A DNA stretch of 64,000 nt from Peronospora farinosa (lineage: Eukaryota > Oomycota > Peronosporomycetes > Peronosporales > Peronosporaceae). Location of the stretch: positions 62,001-126,000 of the forward strand of contig CANTFK010000966.1 of NCBI GenBank assembly GCA_947646735.1, in the 5' to 3' direction. This document shows positions 43,501 through 54,275 of this stretch, piece after piece (position 1 is the stretch's first letter; the number at the start of each line of letters is the position of its first letter). Below the pieces are notes generated by a model, which was not told the DNA's origin, ran no database searches, and was given only the letters and a program-made list of their open reading frames with translations. A program made the position numbers and the translations under genes.

Positions 43501-45714
43501 CATCCGGATGCTTGCTTTTGCTCGGAGTGGAAGGCGCGCGAGAGTGCGTTGTTTGATACCTTTTCAGGTGAAGACCTTGTCAAACTGGCGCGACTAGTTG
43601 CGTTTTCGCCTGTATCGTTTGGCGTGCCGTGGATTGCGATTGTGAAAGAACAAGTACCGTCGCAAACATTTTACGACAGTTATGCGAAGCCTGTGGTGGA
43701 TCTGTCATTGGATGCCGGTATATTCGCGTGGTCTTCTGTTCTTGAGCTGGCAGGGTATATTGAGGTGTCGGCGATGTCTACGGCTGTGAAGAATGCCGTG
43801 GATAGTTATTTCGGTGAAACTGCTGAGGTGGACAACAAACGTTTTGCCGACAACGTTAATGCAGATGTCTTACCAATAGAGGAGGCACAAGTGGTTGATG
43901 GTGAGGCTATTGCGGTGGCACCTGGTTTGTTGGAACAAGTTTTAGTTAAGGAAGAACTAGACACTTTTGACGAAAACCGCAAGACAGATAGCCTTGAGAC
44001 TAGTGATCGGGCAACTGGTTTGACGGACAATGTGTTAATGGAGGATGATGTTAGTGAAGGTATGACAACTGCCAGTGAAGAGGGCTTCTCATTGCTTTCA
44101 GAGACAGATGGAGAGGAGCTTGCTACAGTAGAATCAATCAATGTGCTAAAGATGGAAGAAGTTCCGCTAGTTGAAGTGGCTGAGTCGATTGATGCCGGCG
44201 AACAGGATTCATTCGATGAGGCCGAGGGAGAGGAAACTTGGACCGATGCGAGCATCCCAGCAGAAGAGGCTGAGTCTGCTGCAGATGCCGATGACGGAAC
44301 TTCTGCTTTTACCGAGACCGAAGAAGAGGATGTCGATGTTGAGAACAGCTCCTTCAACGATATTGAGGAAGTATCTGAAGCTGAGTCTATTTTTGGTACC
44401 GATGAAGGAGTTTTTACTTTTACCGAGACCGAAGAAGCAGACGATGCAGTTGAGAACACCACATTAAACGATATTGAGGAAGTATCTGAAGCTGAGCTTG
44501 CTGGTGGTACCAATGAAGAAGTTTCTGCTTTTACCGAGATCGAAGAAGCAGACGATGCAGTTGAGAACACCACATTAAACGACATTGAAAAAGTAGCTGA
44601 AGCTGCAGTGGAAGTGAATGAAGAGATGTCAGCTGAAGATGTCATAACCGTATCGGAGGGCGTTGTGGAGGTGGAAGTACGCCAGGATGGTATCGACCTG
44701 TCGTACGCCAAGTCAGAGATGGATGAAGCGCTGACTGCGGAGTCTGCTGAGTCGTCAATCTTATCGGTGGACACGGAATCAGATCTTTTGTTCGGTGGCG
44801 GTGAAGAGCCGTCTGCTATAAGCGACGAGACAGAGGTACTAGAGGATAAAGATACATCTGAAGATGTCGTTGTCGATGCAGCAGAGGAGGATATTGCACC
44901 AGTGATGGAAGGTGTTGACGAGGATTTTGCTGCGCCAACCAGTAGTGTCATTGAGGCTGATGTGGAGAAGACGAATCTGGGGTCAGACATTGCCACAGCA
45001 AGTGAGGTGGTCGAAATTGAGGCGGAGAATGTCGGAAAGGAGCCCGAAGTCTTACAGATGGAGCCTTCACATGCGCTAAGCTTAACGATCGAGCTCGTGC
45101 TTGAAAACAGTGGATGGTCGAATTTTACTAACGCTGAAGAGCTGGCGCTGAAGTCGGCGGTTGAGGAGATTGCTGCCAGTTCGCTAAGTGAAGGACCTGA
45201 GTCGGAAGCAGACAAAGAGTTGGACGATCTAACCAAAGCTGAAGCTCAGGAGACGGAGACGATGTCTGACGAAGAAGAGGGAGTTTCGTCCGAAGAAGAC
45301 GATGCCAACATCATGGTGGAGGATGATTTTATCGTGACGAATTCTGAGCTTGAGCCGTCTTTCAGCTCGATCGGGTCGGACGACGAAAACACCGCTTATG
45401 TTGAGCAGGCTGAAGTGAACGAACATATTGAGGACGCTGGATATGTTCGTGGTTGCACAAGTGAGGGCGGAGAAGATGTGATTGTTGATGAGAACGAGAT
45501 TCCAGTGAATGACACTGATGCAGATGCAAATGTCTTGACGGATAGAGAAAATGCGTCAGCTACTTCCGCTGAAAACGGACCAAATCACAACGATGACGAC
45601 GGAGATGAAAATGAAGAGATTGCATTCATGCTAGGACTCGAGAACCCTGACGAATTGCTTCGGTTGGCCGAACAAGCTGCTGCTGCCACAATAGAGACGA
45701 CGGAGACGAGGTGA
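40141..45714 (+). CDS. Copy B of large acidic single-pass membrane protein, intact
   Basis: Exons are 40141-40329 and 40426-45714, with a 96-nt phase-0 intron (starts GTACGT, ends ATAG). The intron sits at the same place as intron 1 of copy A (GGRHN then SPLYG). The product has 1825 residues. Order: Ser-rich start, poly-Thr tract (13 residues), coiled coil, SPRSPNRPLWDPW, helical module KRYAGREKW (about 683-737), second module KQYAGRERE (about 937-995), a transmembrane helix (about 1013-1038, VFWFTVLLNFSFGAVFVSFV), then a Glu/Asp-rich tail with three 37-residue repeats. Copy A's second intron has no counterpart here. Compared with copy A about 190 codons are missing near 45370. I cannot name the family; a membrane-anchored scaffold is a guess only. 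Confidence 0.88.
40498..40533 (+). repeat. (ACT)12 microsatellite encoding poly-Thr
   Basis: Twelve ACT codons followed by ACA encode 13 threonines in exon 2 of copy B. Copy A has a Ser/Gly/Glu-rich stretch at this place instead. Confidence 0.95.
44263..44589 (+). repeat. 37-residue tandem repeats in the acidic tail of copy B
   Basis: Three units start at 44263, 44368 and 44479; the last two are 111 bp each. They are more diverged from each other than the last three units in copy A. They end before the shared segment KVAEAAVEV. Confidence 0.9.
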
Positions 45715-45950
45715 CAATCTCTTTACATGTACAACAGTCCGGTCAGCTCAAAAAATGAGTAAACACGTCACATCAGACGGACAGAAACCTTCAAACCTAC
45801 GGCCTGTGGCTTTTTTGCTCTGACGACTGGAGGTGTTTGGTGTAAATTAAACTGTTCATTCACCTAAAACATGGTAAGCCCGTTTATTCATTCCTTCTTT
45901 TCGGTGTTCCGAGCTTTTTACAAGCTTGCTGTCCTGACGTGTGACCAGCT

Positions 45951-48103
45951 TTATATGTTCAGAAGCAAGCGGCGCGGATCACTGATGGCCTCAGCGATGG
46001 TCTTCAGCAGAGTCACACCTTCTCGTCCATCAATGATACGGTGGTCATACGTCAGAGAAAGAAACATCATTGGGCGCGGCACGATCTTTCCCTCGTGCAC
46101 CGTTGGGCGCATCTTCACACTGTGCACGCTCAGAACTGCAGACTGCGGCGACGCAAGCATTGAGGTGCTCAGCAGCGCTCCATTCACGCCGCTGTTTGAA
46201 ATTGTAAAGGTTCCACCTGCCAAATCCTCCAGCGCCAACGTGCCGTCGCGTGCCTGCTCACCAAGAGCAGCCAGCGTCTTTTCGATGTCCACCACGCTCA
46301 TCTTCTCGACATTACGGATGACAGGCATCACAACGCTAATAGAAGGACACGACACCGTATTAGTCAACGGTGAGTACCACACTTGTTCCAAACACAAAGG
46401 TCTCACCCGCGTTCCGACGCCACAGCCACGTTGATGTCCACGAAATCATTGTAGACGACTTCTTTGGCATCCATGTCGATGACTATAGACAAATCGGCCA
46501 CACAAAAACATAAGTAAACTGATGCCACATCAATTGAGAGCACCACACCCACAATTGAAACGTACAGGAATTTGCCGCAGGAACGCGCTGAAGCGCCTGT
46601 GCACTCGCCTTGAGGAACGATGACATAATGCCAATCTTCACACCATGTGTCTTCTCGAAGCTATCACCCAGCTCTTCACGTAGGGCAATCAAGTTGCCCA
46701 GATCGCACTCCTGGAATGTGGACAGCATGGCAGCACTGTTTTGCGTGTCCTTTAGTCGCTGCGAAGCGCGGACCTTCAACATGCTCATCTGCACGCGCGT
46801 CTCGTTGCGGTTAAAGTGGCCTGTGGCAGGCGCCGCAAACGCAGCCGGGATGGGAGTTGAAGCCTGTGGTGGGGGCGCCGGAGCCTTCTGAGCAGGTACA
46901 GCAGGTACAGCAGATGCAGCAGATACAGCAGGGGACGATGCCAGAGTCGCAGACTCAGCTGGCGCATGCGCCGCCTTATCGATCACAAACAGGGGTGATC
47001 CCACTTTTACAACGTCATCAAGTTTCGCTAAAATACTCGTGACTTTTCCAGAAAAAGGGGCGTTCACATCCACGCTCACCTGGTGAAACGACTCTTTGTC
47101 AGTCAGCGGGCTTTACAGGTACAAAATCATAGTATAATCCCACCTTGTCAGTCTCCACGATGAGCACAGCCTCGTCAGCGCGCACATAATCACCGACGTC
47201 TGTAAGACCACAAGAAGCAAAAATTAATAAACGTGTACACACCTGTACGTGCTACAAAGACAATGGCATACTCTTTAGGATGGTTACAATGGTGCCTTCC
47301 GAGATCGAATCACCCATAGACGGCACATTGACGGTCTCAAGGTCCTCTCCACCAGGAACTGCTTCTTCGATCGGGGCAATCTCAGCAGCTGTAGCAGAAG
47401 TCGTAGCTACCGGCGCACTGCTGGCAGCCTGCTTCATGACGCTAAAAAGCGGCGCGCCTACGAGCACGTTCTCGTCGATCTGAGCCAACTGAGCCTCCAG
47501 AACGCCAGAGAACGGCGCACGCACGTCAACACTGACCTTGTCAGTCTCCAAAACCACAACCACCTCATCCGTCTCTACAAAGTCACCAGGGGCTGCAAAG
47601 AGAACGCCACACCATAATTTTTGTCAGTTTGTCAGTCAATTTACTTGGAAATCTGCAGTTTCTTCCAGTACCTTTTAGCCACTCAACCACTGTACCCTCC
47701 GAGATGGAATCACCCATGGATGGAACAGGAACGGACTCAGCAGTAGCTACAGCATAAGTAAAAAATGTCACAACAAACACGTGAAACACGTACAAATGCC
47801 AGTACAAATCCCATCAAGTAGCCAACCAGAAGAGAATGTGCGAGTCATCATCAATGTCTGTAAGCGGAAGCAGCTACAGCACAAGACATTGCAGTCGTTT
47901 AGGGTCAATGAAAGTACCAATTGCAAGAGATAATCGACAAACCTCTTGGGTTGCAATGGGACGATAGACAAGACACGCATTTGCCGCTGAACGGCAAGCA
48001 GCACCCCCTGTGAGTGTACATTTCTAGACACATTGACAGCTGTGCGACATGCAACGAGGTGTCGGCTGCGTGTGCCTCTCTTTAATACACGAAGAATGCT
48101 CAT
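45951..48103 (-). CDS. Dihydrolipoyllysine succinyltransferase, E2 of 2-oxoglutarate dehydrogenase, with two lipoyl domains
   Basis: Eight exons on the minus strand: 48103-47943, 47873-47827, 47746-47672, 47592-47272, 47199-47144, 47079-46566, 46482-46407, 46335-45951. All introns (64-83 nt) are GT-AG and frames join to 544 residues. E2 transfers succinyl groups from lipoate to CoA in the mitochondrial TCA cycle. An Arg-rich mitochondrial targeting start ends near TRTFSS. Lipoyl domain 1 has ETDKVSVDV with Lys113; lipoyl domain 2 has ETDKVSVDV with Lys220. After an Ala/Pro linker comes the catalytic domain (QMSMLKVRASQRLKDTQN, MPVIRNVEKMS, GTFTISNSG) with the active site YDHRIIDG (His515, Asp519). 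IIDGREGV identifies it as the succinyl rather than acetyl type. No E3-binding domain is seen, as usual for eukaryotic DLST. Two lipoyl domains are unusual for this enzyme. Confidence 0.92.
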
Positions 48104-48264
48104 GACTCAAAGACCGGGGTCCTTCCTTGCTGCTCTCGGGCCGCACGATCGAATCTGTAGCAAAAAAGCACCCTGCCACACCAGGTGCACACAACTTGCA
48201 CGTTGTTGCTCAAGTCACAATCAAGCAACATGATGAAGTCGATGTGGTGCACATATTAATCCCC
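48104..48264. promoter_or_regulatory. Shared 161-bp divergent promoter of DLST and INTS8
   Basis: The two start codons (minus 48103 and plus 48265) are 161 bp apart, so both promoters must lie here or overlap the 5' coding parts. I found no clear TATA box or perfect Inr. Confidence 0.5.
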
Positions 48265-51200
48265 ATGCCGCTCATGCCGGGGTCTCCGCGACCGGGCACG
48301 CCTGTACCTCACGAGGAGGACGACGGCGTGTACCGCTCTTTGTTTCAGCAGCCAGTAGTCGAGATTCCCCCGACAGCACCCCCTTATGCCTGGTTTGAGT
48401 TCCTACTACACCCAAAGGCGCTCCAAAAGCACGTACGCTATACTGTCTCTTTTTTACTCCCGTCATCTTCTGCAACTTGACCATCACTCTGCTTTCTGTG
48501 TCATATAGCTGACAACCCTTCGTCACCAAAAACAATGTAACGCACACAATGCCACATCGGCTATTGAATTGGTGCGAGAGTTCCTCGAGCAGGCTCAGCT
48601 GGTGGCTGATGAAGGAAACGTGCGTAATAAACGCTACAGTGCATTGCTACTGGTAGCGGCCCAAGTTGCACTGCAGATGCAGTTGTCACTCTCAATCATT
48701 GAACAGGCGCTGGCTTTGCACTTTCAGCGGCTGTTACTGGACGGTATCGTGGACTTTGCGGAGCAGCCGCTTAGCAGTCGAAATGAATTCATGCGGGATG
48801 TGATGATTCAGCCCTACGAAGCTCATGTGTTGCACAATCGATGGACGTTGCGGGCGCTCGTTAAGCAGTCGCAGAATGGATATCTGACCTGCAGTTCACG
48901 CAGTGAGGGCGAGGAGATCTCGTCCACTTATCAAATGGCCCTGGGAGATCTCATGACCAGTCACTTGCAGATTGCACAGAATGTTCTGATGATCTTGATG
49001 AATGATGAAAAGCAGCCACTGACAGCACAGACTCGACTGGAAACGTACTACGATTTGGGTATCTATTTTTTCAGCTTTAATGGGTTTGAAAAGGCCTACA
49101 GCTGCTTTAGTCGTGCTCTGGAACTTGTAGAAGATGGAGAAAATGATGACGAAAAAATGGAAGAAGACAGCACAAGCAAGTTTTCTGTGGATGATCGAGC
49201 GAATCTGGAAGGCTATCTAACTGCATGCGAAGCTGTGCTAGAGGTGCAGTCTGTGAATGAGAGCCCTGCATTGCTGAAAACACCAAGGTTACAGATTGAG
49301 ATGGCCTGGGAAGCACGAGATTGGGACAAGGTGATCCAGGTACTTGAAAGTGACATTGTGGCTTCAAAGCTGACGAAGCTATCGCAGGGTTATCGAAGTG
49401 CACTGGAGCAACAAGCACTTCGTCTACTGCGATTGAGTAGCAGCAATCTTATGGAGGAAGATCCACATGTTGCTGCTTCTACCATAAGATGTTTTTACAA
49501 ACGCATTGTGATGGAAAATGCCGTGATGATTCTTTTGCTTGATGGTGACCAGGAACCGACCACGTCTCTAGAGAATTGCGTCTGCGTTTGCATTCGTCTG
49601 CTTCAAGACGAGATTTTCCATTCGATAGCACGAAACACCAGCAACAATGATGAGACCCAAGAATACTTTGCAGTGCTAGCTCGTTTCATGCTGGGACTCA
49701 GTGGTTTTGCATTTTCGAACGGCCCGGATGATAACGCCAAGTCACATATCAAGCAATTTGTCTGTCAAGTTATTCGTCACTTTCCGTGCATTACTAGCCT
49801 AGAAGGCGTGTCAGAGCTCCTTCAACGCTGCGGGGGTCTTCATGCAATAACCGACTTTGCATCCGTGCCTTTTGAGGAGAGTTTGGCTAGTGTAGTCGCG
49901 GTAGAAGGACGGCTTCGAAGTGCGGTGGCTAGGCAAAGGGAATATTCTTGCATGATGGCAGACGTGGGTAGTATGTTTGCATTTGCTAGCGTGAAACTAA
50001 AGGATGCGTTTGTTGCTGGTCTTCAAGACGAAGTGGCTGACGTGTCCGGGGCCAGAAACATAGCAGAACTGGCAGAGGACGTGGGCATTGAACGACACAG
50101 CACGCTTTTTCGAAATCTGATCACGTTTTGCGCAGCCAATAGCTGCTGGGAAGTGCTGAGCCAGTGCGAGGTTGTGGCACCTGTTTCATCGCATTTGCGC
50201 TGCGAATTGGAGTTTGTGGTGGCGTGTGGTGCGCTGATCCAGTATTTGTCATCTCTTGCGTCGCCTCCGCTCTCCGTCCGTGCACAGAGCGCGAAGATCT
50301 CTACTGCAGGAAATGACACATCTTTTGTAGTCAGGGGCCGAAAAGAATAAATTCTCCATCTCGGCAAGCAACAAGCTCATGGCAGAAATCTTGTTGAAGT
50401 GGCGTGAATGGATGAGCGCGATCCGTGCAAGTCTGTCAGACAGTTCTGGTGACGAGAAACAGACCGAGATGGAGTCAAAGAAGCTGTTGATGTGCCTTCC
50501 TTTGTGGATTGTGGAGACACTTGTGTGTGTTTCCGCTGGGCTATTGCACCGCGCTTACATGCGTCATGCCTGTGACTACCGTGTATCCTTCGATCTTACT
50601 CCTTACGGAGACCTCGCGTTTTTGGAGGCATTTGCACCCGACACGCCGTCGACAACATCTCAGACAAGAACAACTGGCGCTACTGTCCTATTCGTGAAAA
50701 CGTATCAGGAAGATTTGGTAGGATTGCATTCCAGAGCTCTCGAGAGCTTAGTGTGCCGTTGTGGCCGCGAGCCAAGGTGGCATTGTGCCAAAGCTGATGT
50801 GCTTTTGAATCCGCTATCAAAACGACGATTTTCTTCGACCTGTGGTGAGTCTACTTCAGGTGGCGCAACTTGATTTTGAGTTGCTTTTTAACAGTTGTAA
50901 GTTACTGCTGACAGATCCGAGCGCTGCTCTAAAGCGTTATTTGGTGGCAGCCTCACTGGCTACTAATTACTTCGCTGACATGGTTTCCGTGGTGGATATC
51001 ATAGATCAGAGCTCGCTTGTCCGTTTGGTACGTATTGTGCGAACGTTTGGTGCATAGTGCTATTGCTTGGTGTTCTTACACTTTCATCTTGCCAACCCCA
51101 GAGCCAATGCCTCTTGAAAGTAGGTGCGCACGTCGCAGCTGCCATTCTGTATCAGTGTTTTATGCCTGAGGAATTCAAGTACGGCCTCCGGATCTTGCAA

Positions 51201-51607
51201 CTGGCTCCCGAGTCCCATGACGAGGCCTTTTTTCAGTACTTTTGGGAGGTACTTAGTATTTCGTAGAGCTGCATCTCTTTGTGTAATTGGTGGGAGGACT
51301 AAACAATGTATTTTTCGATATGATGCATGTCGCAGCTGCCGTTCCTGGAGTTACTAGTGGACCTTCATTCGAGTCCGAAATACCTCAATGATAGGTACGT
51401 GCAAGTAAAGTGGGTTGTTTAACCTCGGGGTGTTGCGTATGACTTTTCATATTGTTGTTGTTGTTCAGATATGTGATGCTGTTGACAAACCTTATTCAGT
51501 CCCCCGAGCTGAACAGTTCAAATCCCTCATCAGTCGTTAAAGACGCTGAACACCGCATTCTTCGCTGCTACTTTCGGGACCTGTGCAGAATTTATCTCAG
51601 CAACTAA
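48265..51607 (+). CDS. Integrator complex subunit 8 homologue
   Basis: Seven exons: 48265-48432, 48509-50275, 50331-50798, 50860-51027, 51102-51248, 51336-51394, 51469-51607, giving 971 residues (human INTS8 has about 995). Family landmarks in order: WFEFLLHPKALQKHL near the start, ELVREFLEQAQ, HNRWTLRALV, YYDLGIYFFSFNGFEKAY, a CAKADV segment, ALKRYLVAASLATNYF, FMPEEFKYGLRIL and SHDEAFFQYFWEV close to the C-terminus. INTS8 is a TPR-like helical subunit of Integrator, which in animals links PP2A to RNA polymerase II and attenuates transcription. The second intron (50276-50330) is the weakest: its acceptor is clear, its donor GTCCGT is poor. Other introns have good GT-AG borders. The start ATG at 48265 is the first in frame. 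It shares a promoter region with DLST. Confidence 0.85.
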
Positions 51608-52275
51608 GTGAGTGCCCGAAAAAAGTCTTATGTGCTGCTTTGCCTGACGTTTCGCTCCAGGTGTTTTTTAATGGTATGTTAGACGAGGATTTATCAACTA
51701 TTATTGAGCTGTCTGGACAGAAGTTTTATCTATCACGGTCATCGACGCTAAGCTAAAGGGCTTGGCAAACTACCAGACCCAAGACATTTGCAGGATCAAC
51801 GTCAACCACCCGCACCTAAGAAAGAACGCTACTCGGAGCGTAACTATGAACCACGGCTACGAATGCATCTGAAGCTGCGAAGCCTTAAGCTTGCTTTGGA
51901 AAAAGACTTTGCGCCCCGATAGCAAGTTGAGCCAGACGATCGCTGAGGACACGACTAGACATGCACAAATCTGACGGACTCGATACTACTGCCCGATAAA
52001 ATGTGTTTAGACGCGGCATTTGTAGAGCTCCTAGAGTTCTACGTGGAGTATAAAGGAAGCAGTCACGAATAATCGCTTGGTGCGCAGTAACACCATCTCG
52101 TTGCGTCTGCATATGACGCCTTTTGATATTTTTTAAGCCTCGAGTACTACTGGAATTTTTTCAAAATGTAAAAGTTTAAATTCTGTGTCACACGTATACT
52201 TACGTATAATCTATTATATTCGTGTGTCACACGTATACTTACGTATACAAAGATTTTCCATCTGCACAAATTAGC
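51608..52275. other. Intergenic with protein-like remnants and direct repeats
   Basis: Just after the INTS8 stop a GTGAGT donor-like site follows, and two short frames look protein-like: about 51659-51757 (FFNGMLDEDLSTIIELSGQ) and 51752-51921 (KERYSERNYEPRLRMHLKLR). Neither has a start ATG or a family I know. A 25-bp direct repeat lies at 52184-52208 and 52223-52247. Confidence 0.4.
52184..52247. repeat. Two 25-bp direct repeats upstream of the ITPK gene
   Basis: The sequence beginning TGTGTCACACGTATACTTAC occurs identically at 52184-52208 and 52223-52247, 39 bp apart, ending 28 bp before the ATG. Each copy contains GTATAC and ACGT palindromic elements. Confidence 0.9.
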
Positions 52276-53469
52276 ATGGTAGATAAAGCAGAGCCCCTCG
52301 TGGTTGGTGTCATTTTCCCGGCCAAGAAGATTGAACGACTTCAAGAGGTGCTGGAATCGGAGGAAGATGGTGTACGCTTCGTGTTGATCGACTTGGAGGC
52401 TGCGACTCCTTCTGGGGAATCCGTGAGCGCCGTCGACTTGGAGGCTGCGGCCCAGCGCTTCGCCGCTCGCTATGGACCTCTGGACGCGCTGCTGCACAAA
52501 CTAGCACATGATATGGTGTTTGCAGGGCTAGGGGACCACGACGCTGCCAATCGTGTAAAGATGGTGCAGGAATTCGAGCGCCAGAACCCGTCAGTGCGTC
52601 TGGTGGACCCTCTAGACAATGTTCGACTGCTTACGAACCGTCACGAGGCCTGCCGGATGCTCCGAATGATGGAAAAGGATGCAGAACAGACGCAGAGCTT
52701 TAAAGTGCCTGTGTTTCACGTGGTGGAAAATTTGGAGCAATTTCAGAAACTATTGACGGAGGTGGACGCCGGACGGACGAGATTGCCGCTCATTTGCAAG
52801 TCAGTGGAGGCCTGTGGTGCGTCAAGACGAGACTGTATTTGGTTATGTGATGGAGGAGGAGAGACTGATGATGGCTATTGTGTCGTGACGTTTTTTTGTA
52901 GCGACGGATCGCTCGCACATGATGAGTGTCATCACTAAACGCGAGGACTTGGTCTACGTCGAGCACCCTGTTCTGTATCAGGTATTGTACCATGTTGGTT
53001 ATTTGTTTGATGGAGATTTATTGATGCTGTTGTGATACTTCTGCAGGAGTTTGTTAACCACTCAAGCCATCTCTACAAGGGATATGTGTTGGGTGATATG
53101 ATCGACGTGGCGGAACGACGTTCGTTGCCAAATCTCGTGGCTGGAGATGCCCAGCAAGTGCATTTTAACACCCAGGTGAATTATCCGACGACGAAGGATT
53201 TTCACCCTCATCTCAATGACAGCGATAGGCGCATTGAGACGGTTGGCAAGTCGACACAAGAGGAGACTTTTGCGGCCGTGCGCAAGATTGGCGAGCGACT
53301 TCGTACAGAGTTGAAGCTGACGCTGTTTGGCTTTGATGTCATCGTGGCGGATGATGGCTCGCGAGACCTTTATGTGATTGATGTCAACTACTTTCCGTCT
53401 TACAGGGAGCTTGACGATTTGAGCACCATCCTCAGGAAGCACATCAAGCAATTGTGCGGCCGCCAGTAG
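52276..53469 (+). CDS. Inositol tetrakisphosphate 1-kinase (ITPK) family, ATP-grasp kinase
   Basis: Three exons (52276-52816, 52902-52981, 53047-53469) give 347 residues. Introns are 85 and 65 nt with GTGCGT/GTAG and GTATTG/GCAG ends. ITPK phosphorylates inositol tris- and tetrakisphosphates with ATP, in the cytosol, towards InsP6. Visible family parts: an N-terminal domain with LDALLHKLAHDM, VRLVDPLDNVRLLTNRHEAC, the ATP-grasp segment LPLICKSVEAC followed across the intron by ATDRSHMMSVI, QEFVNHSSHLYKGYVLGD and ERRSLPNL, and the metal-binding end VIDVNYFPSYREL (DVNxFP in place of the usual DINAFP). The ATG at 52276 fits the family start. Length is close to ITPK of plants and animals. Confidence 0.9.
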
Positions 53470-54275
53470 ATATGTGAGGTGCCACATACCACACCATGGA
53501 AACGATGAATCACACCTTACACCTCACACCCATGTTTGCAATGTAGACAACCACAATGTAAATGACAGCAATTGTTGATACTGTAGCGGATGTCAGTCGC
53601 CACAGCTCATACGACGCTCGGCTTGTTTAGTGCGCTCCTTGCACTACTTCGCGGAAGCAGCGGTTGATGGTTTGCCAGTAGCACCATCTTGTGCTTTGCT
53701 ATGATGGATTACCATTGCCCTATTCATAATGAACAATACGATAAAGCGTCGCAGTTCAAAGTGTTACACTTGTGTCCATCGAAACAATGTCAGCGTATTC
53801 CACTACAGGCGACAACATTTTCAGAGTGCAAGTCGCAAAAGGTATGAGTTGATGAGCCGAGAGAGCTTCTGCAGTCAAGGAATACATTTGGAAGAGGAAG
53901 ATGGTTGAGTGGGCCTGTCTGATGCAGTCAGCAACTGCATCAGTCGCTAAGGGGTTTTCTTCGTCATCGATCAATAGTTGAGGCAATTCAAGAGCGATGG
54001 CGACGGCCGCTCGTCAACATGTCAACCTGCTCCACGCTCCAAGTGCATCCTCACACTTACTTGGACACAGTAAAGTCAAAGCGACAAAAGCCGCATCTCA
54101 ATTCCAGCAATACACAGCTCACCTCCAGCGAAAAGCGAAAACATTCCACGCCATGGACCCGGAAACTATCTGATATTGTTGCAACACAACATCAAACTTC
54201 TTTTATATTTCTCATCAGGATCAGTGGCCATATTCCACGCTATCTGGCTGGTAGAATCGTTGCTACGATCCAATT
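53470..54275. other. Intergenic, convergent 3' ends, no clear gene
   Basis: A minus-strand frame (53986-53756, plus in-frame sequence upstream reading VAIALELPQLLIDDEENP) looks somewhat protein-like but has no supported start upstream and no recognised family. The rest holds the 3' ends of ITPK and the FHIP-like gene. Confidence 0.4.

Noticed and set aside
45871..46434. Plus-strand ORF of 187 residues
   Set aside because: It lies exactly opposite the catalytic exons of DLST, whose motifs are unmistakable.
46483..47079. E3-binding domain in the E2 linker
   Set aside because: The Ala/Pro linker between lipoyl and catalytic domains shows no such motif, as expected for succinyltransferases.
50842..51057. 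INTS8 exon starting upstream of 50860, with intron 50845-50914
   Set aside because: The alternative intron 50799-50859 joins CAKAD to VAQLDFELL in phase 0 and matches the family better.
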